From NCBI RefSeq assembly GCF_020535245.1, contig NZ_CP084910.1:2802374-2866373 (forward strand): a stretch of DNA of 64,000 nt. Direction: 5' to 3'. This DNA is from Asticcacaulis sp. AND118. Lineage in GTDB: Bacteria > Pseudomonadota > Alphaproteobacteria > Caulobacterales > Caulobacteraceae. The position numbers and the translations under genes were made by a program. The notes under the pieces are model-generated. The model ran no database searches and was not told the origin of the DNA. It was given only the letters and a program-made list of their open reading frames with translations. This document shows positions 38,856 to 47,885 of this stretch, in pieces (position 1 is the first letter of the stretch; the number at the start of each line of letters is the position of its first letter).

Positions 38856-40154
38856 TTAACTTGGCCAGGTATCCGGCGACAGCGCCAAAACATCCCCCGC
38901 CAGATACAGCGAGCCGCAGATCAGAACGCGCGTAGGACCACCCGCGATGCGCACCACCGCTTCGGTCACACTCTCCGCCGTTTCCGCCTTGAAGCCGCTT
39001 CGAGCCGCTGTCTCGGCCAGTTCGGCTGGCGGAATCACCGCGTCTGACGAAAAGCCAACGCAGGTGATATGCGCTTCAAGGCCTTTGAAGTGCGCGAAAA
39101 ACTCCGCCGCATCCTTGGTGTTGATCAGACCGCAGATCAGGTGCAGCGGCTTCGGATCGCGCATTTGCAGGTGATCGATATGCGCCCGTAAGGCGCGGGC
39201 CGCGTGCGGATTGTGCCCGCCATCGAGCCACAGTTCCGAGCCTTCCGGAAGCGCCGCAACCAGCGGCCCCGCCTTCAGACGCTGCATCCGTGCGGGCCAT
39301 ACTGCCGTTTGCAGGCCCTGATCGATAGCCTCCGGAGACCAGCCCATAAGCCGCGCCGCTTTGATAGCCAGAGCCGCATTGTCGATCTGATGCGCGCCGG
39401 GCAGACGCGGCAGGCTGAGGTCCAGCAGCGCATCTTCCTCCTGAAACACCAGTCGGCCGTTTTCCCCATAGGCATCGAAGCCCTGCCCTGCCGTATAGAG
39501 GGCGCTGCGCGCTTTTAAGGCGGCACGTTCGACGACCGCTTCCGCCTCGTCCGGCTGTCGCGCGCTGATCGCCGGGCAGCCGGGCTTGATGATACCCGCC
39601 TTCTGCTTGGCAATGGTCGTCAGGTCGGTGCCCAGAAAGGCCTGATGGTCGTAGTCGATGGGCGCAATAATGCTGATCTTTGGTTCACGGACAATATTGG
39701 TGGCGTCCAGCAAACCGCCCAGTCCCGTTTCCAGGAGAAGCACATCCGACTCGACCTCCGAAAAGGCCAGAAACGCCGCTGCCGTGGTGGCTTCGAAAAA
39801 GGTCAGGGGCTTACCGGCATTGGCTTTTTCGACACGATCCAGCACGTCCGCCAGATAATCGTCCGTAATCAGACGACCTGCGACGCGGATACGTTCGGCG
39901 AAGCGCACCAGATGCGGCGAGGTGTAGACATGAGCGCGCAATCCCTGCGCTTCGGCCATGGCTCTGAGCAGGGCCAGAGTCGAGCCCTTGCCATTGGTGC
40001 CGGCCACATGAATGACCGGCGGCAAACGGTCCTGCGGATTGCCCAGCGCTTCGCACACGCGCAGCATCCGATCGAGCGTCAGATCGATCTTCTTGGGGTG
40101 CAGGGCTTTGAGCCGCTCCAGAGGCGCATCGAAAGGCAAAAGGCGGTCGGTCAT
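38856..40154 (-). CDS. folC: Folylpolyglutamate synthase / dihydrofolate synthase
   Basis: This enzyme adds glutamate to dihydropteroate and folates. It has 432 residues. Motifs: the Mur-ligase-type P-loop HVAGTNGKGSTLALLRAMAE (about residue 47), YTSPHLVRFAERIRVAG, the catalytic-base region LLETGLGGLLDATNIV, SIIAPIDYDHQAFLGTDLTTIA and WLDGGHNPHAARALRAHID. In several Caulobacterales folC follows accD, but here it is about 9 kb away and inverted, which suggests a local rearrangement. Confidence 0.95.
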   Translation of the reverse strand: MTDRLLPFDAPLERLKALHPKKIDLTLDRMLRVCEALGNPQDRLPPVIHVAGTNGKGSTLALLRAMAEAQGLRAHVYTSPHLVRFAERIRVAGRLITDDYLADVLDRVEKANAGKPLTFFEATTAAAFLAFSEVESDVLLLETGLGGLLDATNIVREPKISIIAPIDYDHQAFLGTDLTTIAKQKAGIIKPGCPAISARQPDEAEAVVERAALKARSALYTAGQGFDAYGENGRLVFQEEDALLDLSLPRLPGAHQIDNAALAIKAARLMGWSPEAIDQGLQTAVWPARMQRLKAGPLVAALPEGSELWLDGGHNPHAARALRAHIDHLQMRDPKPLHLICGLINTKDAAEFFAHFKGLEAHITCVGFSSDAVIPPAELAETAARSGFKAETAESVTEAVVRIAGGPTRVLICGSLYLAGDVLALSPDTWPS

Positions 40155-40372
40155 ACCTTGCTCTTAGCATCTCCCCTGAAATCAGGGGAGGGCTTTCAAC
40201 TCATCCTGCTCCGGACGACGGACAAGCCACACTGTCGTTGCTCGCATAGTGACACGCGATACGCGTCTCTGACTGCCAGGTAATAAATTGGGAAAAACAG
40301 TGCGGCTGAGTTCGACGGCCATGCGCCACTCACCTACCCGCTAACTTATTAAACAATAAGCATAAGTGTGAG

Positions 40373-40448
40373 TGGTGGAGCTAAGCGGAGTCGAACCGCT
40401 GACCTCTTGAATGCCATTCAAGCGCTCTACCAACTGAGCTATAGCCCC
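40373..40448 (-). tRNA. tRNA-Ala (anticodon GGC)
   Basis: This 76-nucleotide cloverleaf reads on the minus strand: acceptor GGGGCTA pairing with TAGCTCC, D arm GCTCAGTTGGTAGAGC, anticodon stem CTTGA/TCAAG with loop ATGGCAT giving anticodon GGC, and T arm GCGGTTCGACTCCGC with the TTCGA motif. The CCA end is encoded. A plausible -35 TTGCAA and -10 TAGAAG with 17-base spacing lie upstream (to the right). Confidence 0.97.
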
Positions 40449-40587
40449 ATCTCATTTCGATGGTCCCGCTGGCGTCGCCGCCGCTGAGGTGGCGACTTCT
40501 AGGGCAAGCGTTTTTCAGTTGCAAGCGCTTTTTCCAAGATTTTCTGATTTTTTCACAGGTCCGTGAATGGCTCCGCAAGGTGCCATG

Positions 40588-40622
40588 AAAAAAGCCGCGA
40601 AGCGTGAACTTCGCGGCTTTTT
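40588..40622 (-). terminator. Terminator downstream of the FYDLN-acid gene
   Basis: A 14-bp stem (aaaaagccgcgaag / cttcgcggcttttt) with a 5-base loop. The A- and T-runs on both sides make it bidirectional. It separates the FYDLN-acid gene from the tRNA. Confidence 0.9.
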
Positions 40623-40640
40623 CTGTCCTGTGTCGGACGA

Positions 40641-41129
40641 TCAGATGTCGTCTTCGCTGTCTTCGCCGGGCAGGCCGTCGATGTCTTCGTCGAACGTATC
40701 GTCTTCATCGTCTTCGAGGAAGGGCACGTCATCGGCATCGTCGTCGGTCAGGTCGGCGTCTTCGATGTCCATGTCGACGGCGTCAGGCGCGACGCGCGCA
40801 GGATCGGCCGGATCGAGTTCGTCGTCTTCGTCGGCCAGCAGCGTGTCGTCGGCAACGACCTCATCGATTTCCGGAGTGATGATTTCCGGTTCTTCGTCCT
40901 CATCCTCGTCGCCGGGGGTCTTGCCCTTGACCTGATCTTCGGCCTCGTCGTCCATTTCGTATTCGTCAGGCGCGACCGGGCGGACGCGGGTGCGACGGGT
41001 GCGCAGCGCTTCTTCGGGATCGAATTCGTTGTCGCATTTCGGGCAGTGGGCGGGGCGCTTGTTCAGGTCGTAGAACTTCGCCGTGCAGTTGGGACAAATC
41101 TGTTTGGTGCCAAGGGCGGGATCAGCCAC
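40641..41129 (-). CDS. FYDLN-acid family protein (TIGR02300 type)
   Basis: This 162-residue protein starts at GTG 41129, preceded by GAGGA. The N-terminal zinc ribbon has CPNC (residue 12) and CPKC (residue 29) pairs around KFYDLNKRPAHCP, the signature of this alphaproteobacterial family. The remaining about 110 residues are highly acidic (long Asp/Glu runs such as DADDVPFLEDDEDD). Function is unknown; similarity to the zinc ribbon of transcription factors is only structural inference. It is divergent from cmk across 173 bases. Confidence 0.9.
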   Translation of the reverse strand: MADPALGTKQICPNCTAKFYDLNKRPAHCPKCDNEFDPEEALRTRRTRVRPVAPDEYEMDDEAEDQVKGKTPGDEDEDEEPEIITPEIDEVVADDTLLADEDDELDPADPARVAPDAVDMDIEDADLTDDDADDVPFLEDDEDDTFDEDIDGLPGEDSEDDI

Positions 41130-41302
41130 GGAGCGTCCTCATATAGTGGAAAAATTTCAAGCTTTGGCCTCCCTTGCCACCAGATCGTCCGCCTGTCAAA
41201 ACGGATTTTCGGCATCTGTTCCGATTTTTTGCCATTCCGTGAGCGGACGGCCGCACGGGAGGGGCTTGCCGGCCAGCGTTTCCCTCTCTAAAAGCCGCGC
41301 GC

Positions 41303-41944
41303 ATGACGGATTCCCTCATCATCGCCTTCGACGGACCCGCCGCTTCGGGCAAGGGCACCCTGGCCTCGGTCATCGCGCAGGATTACGGCCTGCCTATGCT
41401 CGATACCGGCCTGATCTACCGCGCGGTCGGTTTTCAGCGCGCGCAGAAGGGGCTTTCGCTGGACGATGTGCAGCCGATGGTCGAAATCGCCCGGACGCTG
41501 GATACCGAAACGCTCGACAATCCCGCCTTGCGCGGCCGGGAGGCGGGTGAGTGGGCCTCTCAGGTCGCCGCCATTCCCGAAGTCCGCGAGGCCCTGAAGC
41601 AGTTTCAGATCGATTTCGCCCATCAGGCGGGCGGCGCCGTGCTCGACGGACGCGACATAGGTACGGTGATTGCGCCGGACGCCGATGTGAAGATCTTCGT
41701 CACCGCCCGCGCCGAGGTCAGGGCGCACCGCCGTTGGCTGCAACTGGTCAAGGGCAATCCGAACCTGAGCTTCGAAGAGGTGCTGACCGACATTCGCCTG
41801 CGGGACGAGCGCGATTCCTCGCGCGCTTCTGCCCCGCTTGAGAAAGCGGCGGATGCCGTCTTGCTTGATACGACCGATTTAGGTATAGAGGCGGCCATCG
41901 AACATGCGCGACGCATCGTGAAGGACCGCCGCGGCTCTTTTTAA
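41303..41944 (+). CDS. cmk: Cytidylate kinase
   Basis: This enzyme phosphorylates CMP and dCMP. It has 213 residues. Motifs: P-loop IAFDGPAASGKGTLASVIA, LDTGLIYRAVGF (substrate binding), GGAVLDGRDIGTVIAPDADVK and the lid segment RLRDERDSSRASAPL. It is followed after 199 bases by rpsA, the widespread cmk-rpsA arrangement, with a structured leader in between. The divergent neighbour is the FYDLN-acid gene. Confidence 0.96.
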   Translation: MTDSLIIAFDGPAASGKGTLASVIAQDYGLPMLDTGLIYRAVGFQRAQKGLSLDDVQPMVEIARTLDTETLDNPALRGREAGEWASQVAAIPEVREALKQFQIDFAHQAGGAVLDGRDIGTVIAPDADVKIFVTARAEVRAHRRWLQLVKGNPNLSFEEVLTDIRLRDERDSSRASAPLEKAADAVLLDTTDLGIEAAIEHARRIVKDRRGSF

Positions 41945-42143
41945 GGGCCAATCTCACCGGCGCTCTTTTTCAGGCAGGATCACGAACGGCGCCCTCGCGG
42001 ACCCTTCCGGGTTTTCCGGCATGTGACATTCCCATCCCAAAGCCGCTGTTCGTGTGGCCGAAGCCGTGCGCTTCGCCGTTCCTGTCCGCTTACGCCGTCT
42101 TCGTCGCGGCCATGCCTCAGCGCCAACCCAAAACTGAGATTAC
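41945..42143 (+). promoter_or_regulatory. rpsA: Structured rpsA leader with competing inverted-repeat arms
   Basis: This 199-base stretch precedes rpsA. The 5' arm 41981-41991 (cacgaacggcg) can pair with 42048-42054 (gttcgtg) or with 42074-42081 (cgccgttc); the two pairings exclude each other. No proper ribosome binding site precedes the rpsA ATG. In E. coli the rpsA leader also lacks a canonical site and folds into hairpins through which S1 represses itself, so a similar feedback is likely here, though by a different structure. Confidence 0.45.
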
Positions 42144-43832
42144 ATGAGCGATTACAATCCGTCGCGTGACGATTTCGCAGCCCTTCTGGACGAATCCCTC
42201 CACGGCCGCGACATGCTCGAAGGTCAGGTCGTACACGGCCTGGTCGTCGGTCTGGAAAAGGACTTCGTTATCGTCGATGTCGGTCTGAAGACCGAAGGCC
42301 GCATCTCGCTGAAGGAATTCGGCTCGGACGCCGCCAACATCAAGGCCGGCGACACCGTCGAAGTCTATCTGGAACGCGTCGAAAACGCCATGGGCGAAGC
42401 GGTCATCAGCCGTGAGAAGGCCCGCCGCGAAGAAGCCTGGACCCGCCTTGAAGTCATCTTCAACAAGGGCGAGCCGGTCATGGGCACCATCGTCGGCCGC
42501 GTCAAGGGCGGCTTCACCGTCGATATGGACGGCGCTTCGGGCTTCCTGCCCGGTTCGCAGGTCGATATCCGTCCGGTGCGCGACATCGCCCCGCTGATGG
42601 GCAAGGAACAGCCCTTCGCCATCCTGAAGATGGACCGTCCGCGCGGCAACATCGTCGTGTCGCGTCGCGCCATCCTCGAAGAAGCGCGCGCTGAACAGCG
42701 CACCGAGCTGGTCGGCCAACTGGCCGAAGGCGAAATCCGTGACGGCGTCGTCAAGAACATCACCGACTACGGTGCGTTCGTTGACCTCGGCGGCATCGAC
42801 GGCCTGCTGCACGTCACCGACATGTCGTGGAAGCGCGTCTCGCATCCGTCGCAAGTCCTCAACGTCGGCGACAGCGTCAAGGTTCAGATCATCAAGATCA
42901 ACCCGGACACGCAGCGCATCTCGCTCGGCATGAAGCAACTGCAGTCCGATCCGTGGGACGGCGTCGAAGCCAAATACCCGGTCGGCGGCAAGTTCACCGG
43001 TCGCATCACCAACATTACTGACTACGGCGCGTTCGTCGAACTGGAGTCGGGCGTCGAAGGTCTGGTGCACGTTTCGGAAATGTCCTGGACCAAGAAGAAC
43101 GTCCATCCGGGCAAGATCGTTTCGACTTCGCAGGAAGTCGACGTGGTCGTGCTGGAAGTCGACGCCGGCAAGCGCCGCGTGTCGCTGGGCCTGAAGCAAG
43201 CCCAGAACAACCCGTGGGACGACTTCCTGTCGAAGCACCCGATCGGTTCGGTGATCGAAGGCGAAGTGAAGAACGCGACCGAATTCGGTCTGTTCGTCGG
43301 CTTCGAAAACGACATCGACGGCATGGTGCACCTGTCGGACCTCGACTGGAACGTGGCGGGCGAAGAAGCCATCGCCAAGTACAAGAAGGGCGATGTCGTC
43401 AAGACCAAGGTTCTGGACGTCGACGTCGAAAAGGAACGCATCTCGCTGGGCATCAAGCAGCTTGGCGGCGATCCGATGTCGGGCGACACCTTCCGCAAGG
43501 GCCAGACCGTGACCGTGACCGTGACTGAAGTCACTTCGGGCGGTATCGAAGTCAAGTTCGGTGAAGATGACGCGCCGGTTTCGGCCTTTATCCGCAAGTC
43601 GGACCTGTCGCGCGACCGTAACGAGCAGCGCGTTGAGCGTTATGCCGTGGGTGACCGCGTCGACGCCCAGATCACCAATGTCGACAAGGCCGCCCGCAAG
43701 GTGTCGGTGTCGATCAAGGCTCTGGAAATGGCCGATGAAAAGCAGGCCATCGAACAGTACGGCTCTCAGGACTCCGGCGCTTCGCTGGGCGACATCCTGG
43801 GTGCGGCCCTGCGCGGCCAAACCAAAGAGTAA
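42144..43832 (+). CDS. rpsA: 30S ribosomal protein S1
   Basis: S1 binds mRNA and the 30S subunit and helps start translation of structured mRNAs. It has 562 residues with six S1 (OB-fold) repeats; repeats 3-6 are the clearest (for example [60 protein letters not shown]). The first two repeats are more diverged, as usual, because they bind the ribosome. It is followed by a strong terminator and then ihfB. Confidence 0.98.
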   Translation: MSDYNPSRDDFAALLDESLHGRDMLEGQVVHGLVVGLEKDFVIVDVGLKTEGRISLKEFGSDAANIKAGDTVEVYLERVENAMGEAVISREKARREEAWTRLEVIFNKGEPVMGTIVGRVKGGFTVDMDGASGFLPGSQVDIRPVRDIAPLMGKEQPFAILKMDRPRGNIVVSRRAILEEARAEQRTELVGQLAEGEIRDGVVKNITDYGAFVDLGGIDGLLHVTDMSWKRVSHPSQVLNVGDSVKVQIIKINPDTQRISLGMKQLQSDPWDGVEAKYPVGGKFTGRITNITDYGAFVELESGVEGLVHVSEMSWTKKNVHPGKIVSTSQEVDVVVLEVDAGKRRVSLGLKQAQNNPWDDFLSKHPIGSVIEGEVKNATEFGLFVGFENDIDGMVHLSDLDWNVAGEEAIAKYKKGDVVKTKVLDVDVEKERISLGIKQLGGDPMSGDTFRKGQTVTVTVTEVTSGGIEVKFGEDDAPVSAFIRKSDLSRDRNEQRVERYAVGDRVDAQITNVDKAARKVSVSIKALEMADEKQAIEQYGSQDSGASLGDILGAALRGQTKE

Positions 43833-44150
43833 GTACAGGAATAAGGCCTGACGGTCTGTTTCCCGCCCCCGGTTCTCAGGTTCGCAAGGCCTGAAAACCG
43901 GGGGCTTTTTTTGTGCGCCGCAGCGCCCGATGCGCGGTATGTAGCCGGTTACAGAGTGGTATTGTGCGCAAACGTACCTCAAGAGGCATTAATTTTTGAA
44001 ACAACCCCTTGAAGGGGCTTTCATTTTCGATCATGCTCCCTCCATGTTGTGCTGACGGGTGTTCGGCTGCGTTGCAATGTGGCCATGTTTGTGGGGCCGC
44101 AGGATTAGCAGGCGCCTTCTATATTTTCGAACCTGGGTTCGGGGGATAAG
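43833..44150 (+). promoter_or_regulatory. rpsA-ihfB intergenic region
   Basis: After the rpsA terminator this 318-base gap contains no gene. A small hairpin (ccccttgaagggg, 44003-44022 region) followed by ctttcatttt is visible. No strong -35/-10 pair stands out. IHF often represses its own genes, but I see no convincing IHF site. Confidence 0.35.
43865..43912 (+). terminator. rpsA terminator
   Basis: A 10-bp GC-rich stem (gcccccggtt / aaccgggggc) extended inwards by six more pairs with one mismatch, loop ttcgcaagg, followed by seven T residues. Confidence 0.93.
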
Positions 44151-44447
44151 ATGTTAAAATCGGAACTGATCGAGCGTTTGGCGTCCGAATATCCGCATAT
44201 GACGCAAAAGGACGTGGAACGGATCGTCAATCTGATCCTCGATTCGATGATAGAGACGCTCGAAAAGGGCGGCCGCGTCGAGCTTCGCGGCTTCGGCGCT
44301 TTCTCGGTGCGTTCGCGCCCGGCGCGCGTGGGCCGCAATCCCCGGACGGGTGAGGCGGTGTCGGTCCCGGCCAAGCACGTGCCGTTTTTCAAGAGCGGCA
44401 AGGAACTGCGTGAACGCCTGAATTTGACGGGTGACGACAACGAATAG
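44151..44447 (+). CDS. ihfB: Integration host factor subunit beta
   Basis: This 98-residue nucleoid protein forms the IHF heterodimer that bends [43 protein letters not shown] (beta-arm) and the proline-containing tip [20 protein letters not shown] are typical of IHF-beta. The gene lies downstream of rpsA, the usual place in proteobacteria. mscL follows after 9 bases, so they probably share a transcript. Confidence 0.97.
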   Translation: MLKSELIERLASEYPHMTQKDVERIVNLILDSMIETLEKGGRVELRGFGAFSVRSRPARVGRNPRTGEAVSVPAKHVPFFKSGKELRERLNLTGDDNE

Positions 44448-44456
44448 GAGGCGCCC

Positions 44457-44852
44457 ATGAGCATCGTTTCGGAATTCAAGACCTTCCTTATGCGTGGCAA
44501 CGTCATCGACCTGGCGGTCGGTGTGGTTATCGGTGGCGCCTTCGGCAAGATCGTTTCGTCTCTGGTCGATAACATCATCATGCCGCCGATCGGCTTGCTG
44601 ACGGGCGGGGTCGATTTCTCCGATCTCAAGCTGGTGCTGAAGGCCGCCGTTGGCGAAACGCCGGAAGTGGCCATCAGCTATGGCCTGTTCATCAATACCC
44701 TGATCCAGTTCGTGATCATCGGCGCGGCCATCTTCATGGTGGTCAAGGCCATCAATCGCCTGTTCCCGCCGCCTGCCGCTCCCGCGGCCCCGGCCGGACC
44801 TTCGGAGAAGGAACTGCTGGCGGATATCCTCGAAGAATTGAAGAAGAAATAA
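44457..44852 (+). CDS. mscL: Large-conductance mechanosensitive channel
   Basis: This 131-residue inner-membrane protein forms the homopentameric channel that releases solutes on hypo-osmotic shock. It shows the N-terminal amphipathic helix ([20 protein letters not shown]), TM1 with [18 protein letters not shown], the periplasmic loop, TM2 ([19 protein letters not shown]) and the C-terminal helix [18 protein letters not shown] lies directly upstream of the ATG. A terminator follows the stop. Confidence 0.97.
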   Translation: MSIVSEFKTFLMRGNVIDLAVGVVIGGAFGKIVSSLVDNIIMPPIGLLTGGVDFSDLKLVLKAAVGETPEVAISYGLFINTLIQFVIIGAAIFMVVKAINRLFPPPAAPAAPAGPSEKELLADILEELKKK

Positions 44853-44882
44853 AAAAAGGCGCGGAGGGTTCCGCGCCTTTTT
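44853..44882. terminator. Terminator between mscL and glk
   Basis: A 12-bp perfect stem (aaaaaggcgcgg / ccgcgccttttt) with a 6-base loop, usable from both convergent genes. Confidence 0.93.
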
Positions 44883-44902
44883 GTCTGTCTGGATAGACCG
44901 GT

Positions 44903-45847
44903 CTAAGCGAAAAGCGTGGTCAGGCCGATCAGTTCCAGATCGCGCGCCTTGATGAGGTAGACAGGTATGTCCTGCATATAGCCGCGCAGGCGACCCTTAT
45001 CGTTGAAACGATCCTCGAAAGCCTTCCAGTCGATCAATTCGCTGATCATCTCGATATACTCGCCGGCCAGATATATACCGCCGCGCGCGCCCAGCATAAG
45101 GGCGGTGTCGGAAGCCATGGCGGCAAGGAAACCCTGACTTATGGAAATGGCTTCCACCGCACGCGCGTCGCCCGTGTGGGCCAGTGCCATGACTTCGGCG
45201 GCGTTAACGCGGCGGCTGTCGCCTTCGTCCACGCGGCCGAGGATTTCATAGATTTCCGCCAGGCCCTGCATGGAGACGACGCGCTCACGTGACACATGGC
45301 CGTATTTGCGTTCCAGATGCTCAAACACTTGCGCCTCGCGCGCCGTAGTGACGGCGAGGTCCGCATGACCGCCTTCGCATGGCAGAACGGTGGGGTGCCC
45401 CAGATCGTCGAGCACGATGCCGGCCAGGCCCAGGCCGCGCCCGGCGCCGACCAGCGCACGCGCCTGACCATCCTCGCCATCGCCGCCACAGACCTTGACC
45501 AGTTCCGAACTGAACAGGCGATCTACGGCCATGGCCTTGCATACGCAGTCATTGACGACATGCAGACGCTGGATATTCAACAGGTCGCGCAGATGCTGAC
45601 GATCGACGCGGAAATTGTGGTTGGGCATGGCGAAGCCGCCATCGACCTCCCACCCGCAGGCCGACACCGCCGCGGCCATGAGGTCGGGCTGGTTGTTGGC
45701 TTCGAGAAAATCGACTATGGAGGCGTTGAATTCTTCGACCGACTTGCACGGATACAGCGTGGCGTCGGACGGACGTTCGCCCGGCGTCACTAGCGCCAGT
45801 TTCATATGGGCGCTATTGGAGAGGTCGCTCAAAAGAACGGCAGTCAT
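44903..45847 (-). CDS. glk: Glucokinase-family protein with eroded phosphate loop
   Basis: This 314-residue protein belongs to the bacterial Glk (hexokinase-fold) family. The catalytic aspartate is preserved at the exact E. coli position (HVVNDCV, Asp100), and so are the second glycine motif (ALVGAGRGLGLAGIV) and the glucose-binding EGGHADLAV. However, the first phosphate-binding motif, normally DIGGTNARFAL, reads LLSDLSNSAHMKLAL, so both glycines and the threonine are gone. ATP binding may be weak and the protein may be regulatory. It converges with mscL and is divergent from trpF. Confidence 0.82.
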   Translation of the reverse strand: MTAVLLSDLSNSAHMKLALVTPGERPSDATLYPCKSVEEFNASIVDFLEANNQPDLMAAAVSACGWEVDGGFAMPNHNFRVDRQHLRDLLNIQRLHVVNDCVCKAMAVDRLFSSELVKVCGGDGEDGQARALVGAGRGLGLAGIVLDDLGHPTVLPCEGGHADLAVTTAREAQVFEHLERKYGHVSRERVVSMQGLAEIYEILGRVDEGDSRRVNAAEVMALAHTGDARAVEAISISQGFLAAMASDTALMLGARGGIYLAGEYIEMISELIDWKAFEDRFNDKGRLRGYMQDIPVYLIKARDLELIGLTTLFA

Positions 45848-45869
45848 ATAGTTTTCCCCTGTCAGGTAT

Positions 45870-45896
45870 GCGCCAATTAAAGCCGGCGCGTTTTTT
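45870..45896 (+). terminator. First tandem terminator-like hairpin before trpF
   Basis: GC stem gcgcc/ggcgc with a 10-base loop followed by a run of six T at 45891-45896. It reads in the plus direction although no plus-strand gene ends nearby (mscL already has a terminator). Confidence 0.55.
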
Positions 45897-45901
45897 GTGA
45901 T

Positions 45902-45930
45902 TCAAGAATTACCCTTAATTCTTGATTTTT
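45902..45930 (+). terminator. trpF: Second tandem terminator-like hairpin before trpF (possible attenuator)
   Basis: A perfect 10-bp stem (tcaagaatta / taattcttga) with a 4-base loop, followed by TTTTTCTT, about 40 bases before the trpF ATG. It has the form of an intrinsic terminator in the trpF leader. I find no Trp-rich leader peptide upstream. Confidence 0.6.
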
Positions 45931-45971
45931 CTTAAAGCTCGATACATTTGACGTAAAAATCAAGGCGTTTC

Positions 45972-46634
45972 ATGACTATCAAGGCAAAAATTTGCGGTAT
46001 TACGGATGATGATAGCGCTCGCATCGCGATAGATGACAGCGCTGGCATGTTAGGCTTCATCTCATTTCCGAAAAGTCCGAGACATCTTGACTTGGATCGC
46101 ATGGCGCAGTTGATTGCAAATGCGACCGCCTATACTGCACGCGTCGGTAAAAACGTGAAATGTGTCAGTGTATTGGTCGATCCGCACGATTCGCTTCTGG
46201 AAGCGATTGCGCAGAAGGTCCGCCCCGACCTTATCCAGTTGCACGGCCATGAGAGTCCGGAGCGCGTGCGTCATATCCGTGAACGATTCGGCATCCCCCT
46301 GATCAAGGCGATCAGCGTCGAAACCCGTGCCGATGTCCTGTCCGCAACGCCCTATGAAGACTTTGTCGAGCACCTGCTGTTCGACGCCAAGCCGCCCAGG
46401 GACGCCACCCTGCCCGGCGGGGTCGGGGCACGGTTCGACTGGACGCTGATGGAGGGCTATCCTGCAAGACGGCCGTGGCTGCTGGCGGGTGGACTCACCC
46501 CCTGGAACGTGGCCGAGGCCGTATCGCAGTCGAAAGCCAACATGGTCGATGTTTCTTCTGGTGTTGAGCGGTCGCCGGGACTAAAAGACGCAGCACTGAT
46601 CTCTCAGTTTCTTAAGGCCGTAAAAGGGCTTTAG
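45972..46634 (+). CDS. trpF: Phosphoribosylanthranilate isomerase
   Basis: This enzyme performs the Amadori rearrangement in tryptophan synthesis. It has 220 residues forming a TIM barrel. The N-terminal KAKICGIT carries the catalytic cysteine (Cys8), LLFDAKPP the catalytic aspartate, and [17 protein letters not shown] and [15 protein letters not shown] the phosphate-binding loops. It is the first gene of trpF-trpB-trpA, 19 bases before trpB. Two terminator-like hairpins lie in its leader. Confidence 0.95.
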   Translation: MTIKAKICGITDDDSARIAIDDSAGMLGFISFPKSPRHLDLDRMAQLIANATAYTARVGKNVKCVSVLVDPHDSLLEAIAQKVRPDLIQLHGHESPERVRHIRERFGIPLIKAISVETRADVLSATPYEDFVEHLLFDAKPPRDATLPGGVGARFDWTLMEGYPARRPWLLAGGLTPWNVAEAVSQSKANMVDVSSGVERSPGLKDAALISQFLKAVKGL

Positions 46635-46653
46635 TTCAAAAGGACCTTTCCCC

Positions 46654-47883
46654 GTGGATGACGCCATCCTGACCAATCGCTACAACATGCCGGACGCCAA
46701 AGGGCGCTTCGGTGATTTCGGCGGGCTCTATGTCCCCGAAACCCTCATGCCGCTCGTTCTCGAACTGGGCGAAGCGTGGGCCCAGGCGAAACAGGATGAG
46801 GCCTTTTGGGCGGAGTATCATCACCTTCTCAAATACTTTGTCGGTCGCCCCAGCCCGCTCTATCTGGCGGAGCGTCTCACCGACTATTTCGGCGGTGCCA
46901 AAATCTATTTCAAGCGCGAAGAGCTGAACCACACCGGCGCGCACAAGATCAATAACTGCATCGGTCAGATCCTGCTGGCGCGGCGTATGGGCCGCACGCG
47001 CATCATCGCTGAAACAGGCGCCGGTCAACACGGTGTGGCTTCGGCTACGGTGTGCGCCAAGTTTGATCTTCCGTGTACGGTCTATATGGGCGCACTGGAC
47101 GTTGAGCGCCAAAAACCCAATGTGTTTCGTATGCAGTTGATGGGCACGAAGGTGCACCCGGTGACCAACGGCAACGGCACGCTAAAGGACGCCATGAACG
47201 AGGCCCTGCGCGACTGGGTCACCAATGTTCATGACACTTACTATATGATCGGCACCGCCGCCGGCATGCACCCCTATCCGGAAATGGTTCGCGACTTCCA
47301 GACCATCATCGGCAAGGAAACGCGCCAGCAGATACTCGAAGCCGAAGGCCGTCTGCCGGATGCCGTCATCGCCTGCGTTGGCGGAGGCTCCAACGCCATC
47401 GGCATGTTCCACCCCTTCATCGACGATGAGAGCGTGAAGATTGTCGGTGTCGAAGCCGCCGGTCACGGGCTCGACGTTTATAATGGTCACGCCGCTTCGC
47501 TGAACGGCGGTCGTCCGGGGGTGCTGCACGGCAACCGCACCTATCTGCTTCAGGATGACGACGGTCAGATTCTCGAAGGCCACTCGATCTCGGCGGGTCT
47601 CGACTATCCGGGTATCGGGCCGGAGCACGCGCACCTGTTCGATACGGGGCGCGCCCGCTATGTCTACGCCACCGACGAAGAGGCGCTGGCGGCCTTCCAA
47701 CTGACCTCCAAGCTCGAAGGCATCATCCCGGCGCTCGAATCCTCGCACGCCATCGCCCGTGTCGGCGATCTGGCCAAAGAGGTCGGTAAGGACGGTATCG
47801 TCGTGCTCAACCTGTCGGGTCGCGGCGATAAGGACATCTTCACCGTGGCGAAAGCCCTCGGTCAGCAAATGGGGAATCTCTAA
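46654..47883 (+). CDS. trpB: Tryptophan synthase beta chain
   Basis: This PLP enzyme joins indole and serine. It has 409 residues and starts at GTG 46654, preceded by [27 protein letters not shown], the PLP lysine in [35 protein letters not shown] and [16 protein letters not shown] are diagnostic. It is two bases before the trpA start and forms the alpha2beta2 complex with that product. Confidence 0.98.
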   Translation: MDDAILTNRYNMPDAKGRFGDFGGLYVPETLMPLVLELGEAWAQAKQDEAFWAEYHHLLKYFVGRPSPLYLAERLTDYFGGAKIYFKREELNHTGAHKINNCIGQILLARRMGRTRIIAETGAGQHGVASATVCAKFDLPCTVYMGALDVERQKPNVFRMQLMGTKVHPVTNGNGTLKDAMNEALRDWVTNVHDTYYMIGTAAGMHPYPEMVRDFQTIIGKETRQQILEAEGRLPDAVIACVGGGSNAIGMFHPFIDDESVKIVGVEAAGHGLDVYNGHAASLNGGRPGVLHGNRTYLLQDDDGQILEGHSISAGLDYPGIGPEHAHLFDTGRARYVYATDEEALAAFQLTSKLEGIIPALESSHAIARVGDLAKEVGKDGIVVLNLSGRGDKDIFTVAKALGQQMGNL

Positions 47884-47885
47884 CC

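Noticed and set aside
40155..40372. Possible extra gene upstream of folC
   Set aside because: Only short frames without ribosome binding sites; the stretch appears to be the folC promoter region and tRNA downstream sequence.
42117..43982. 621-codon open frame antisense to rpsA
   Set aside because: Entirely opposite a certain ribosomal protein gene, with low-complexity translation.
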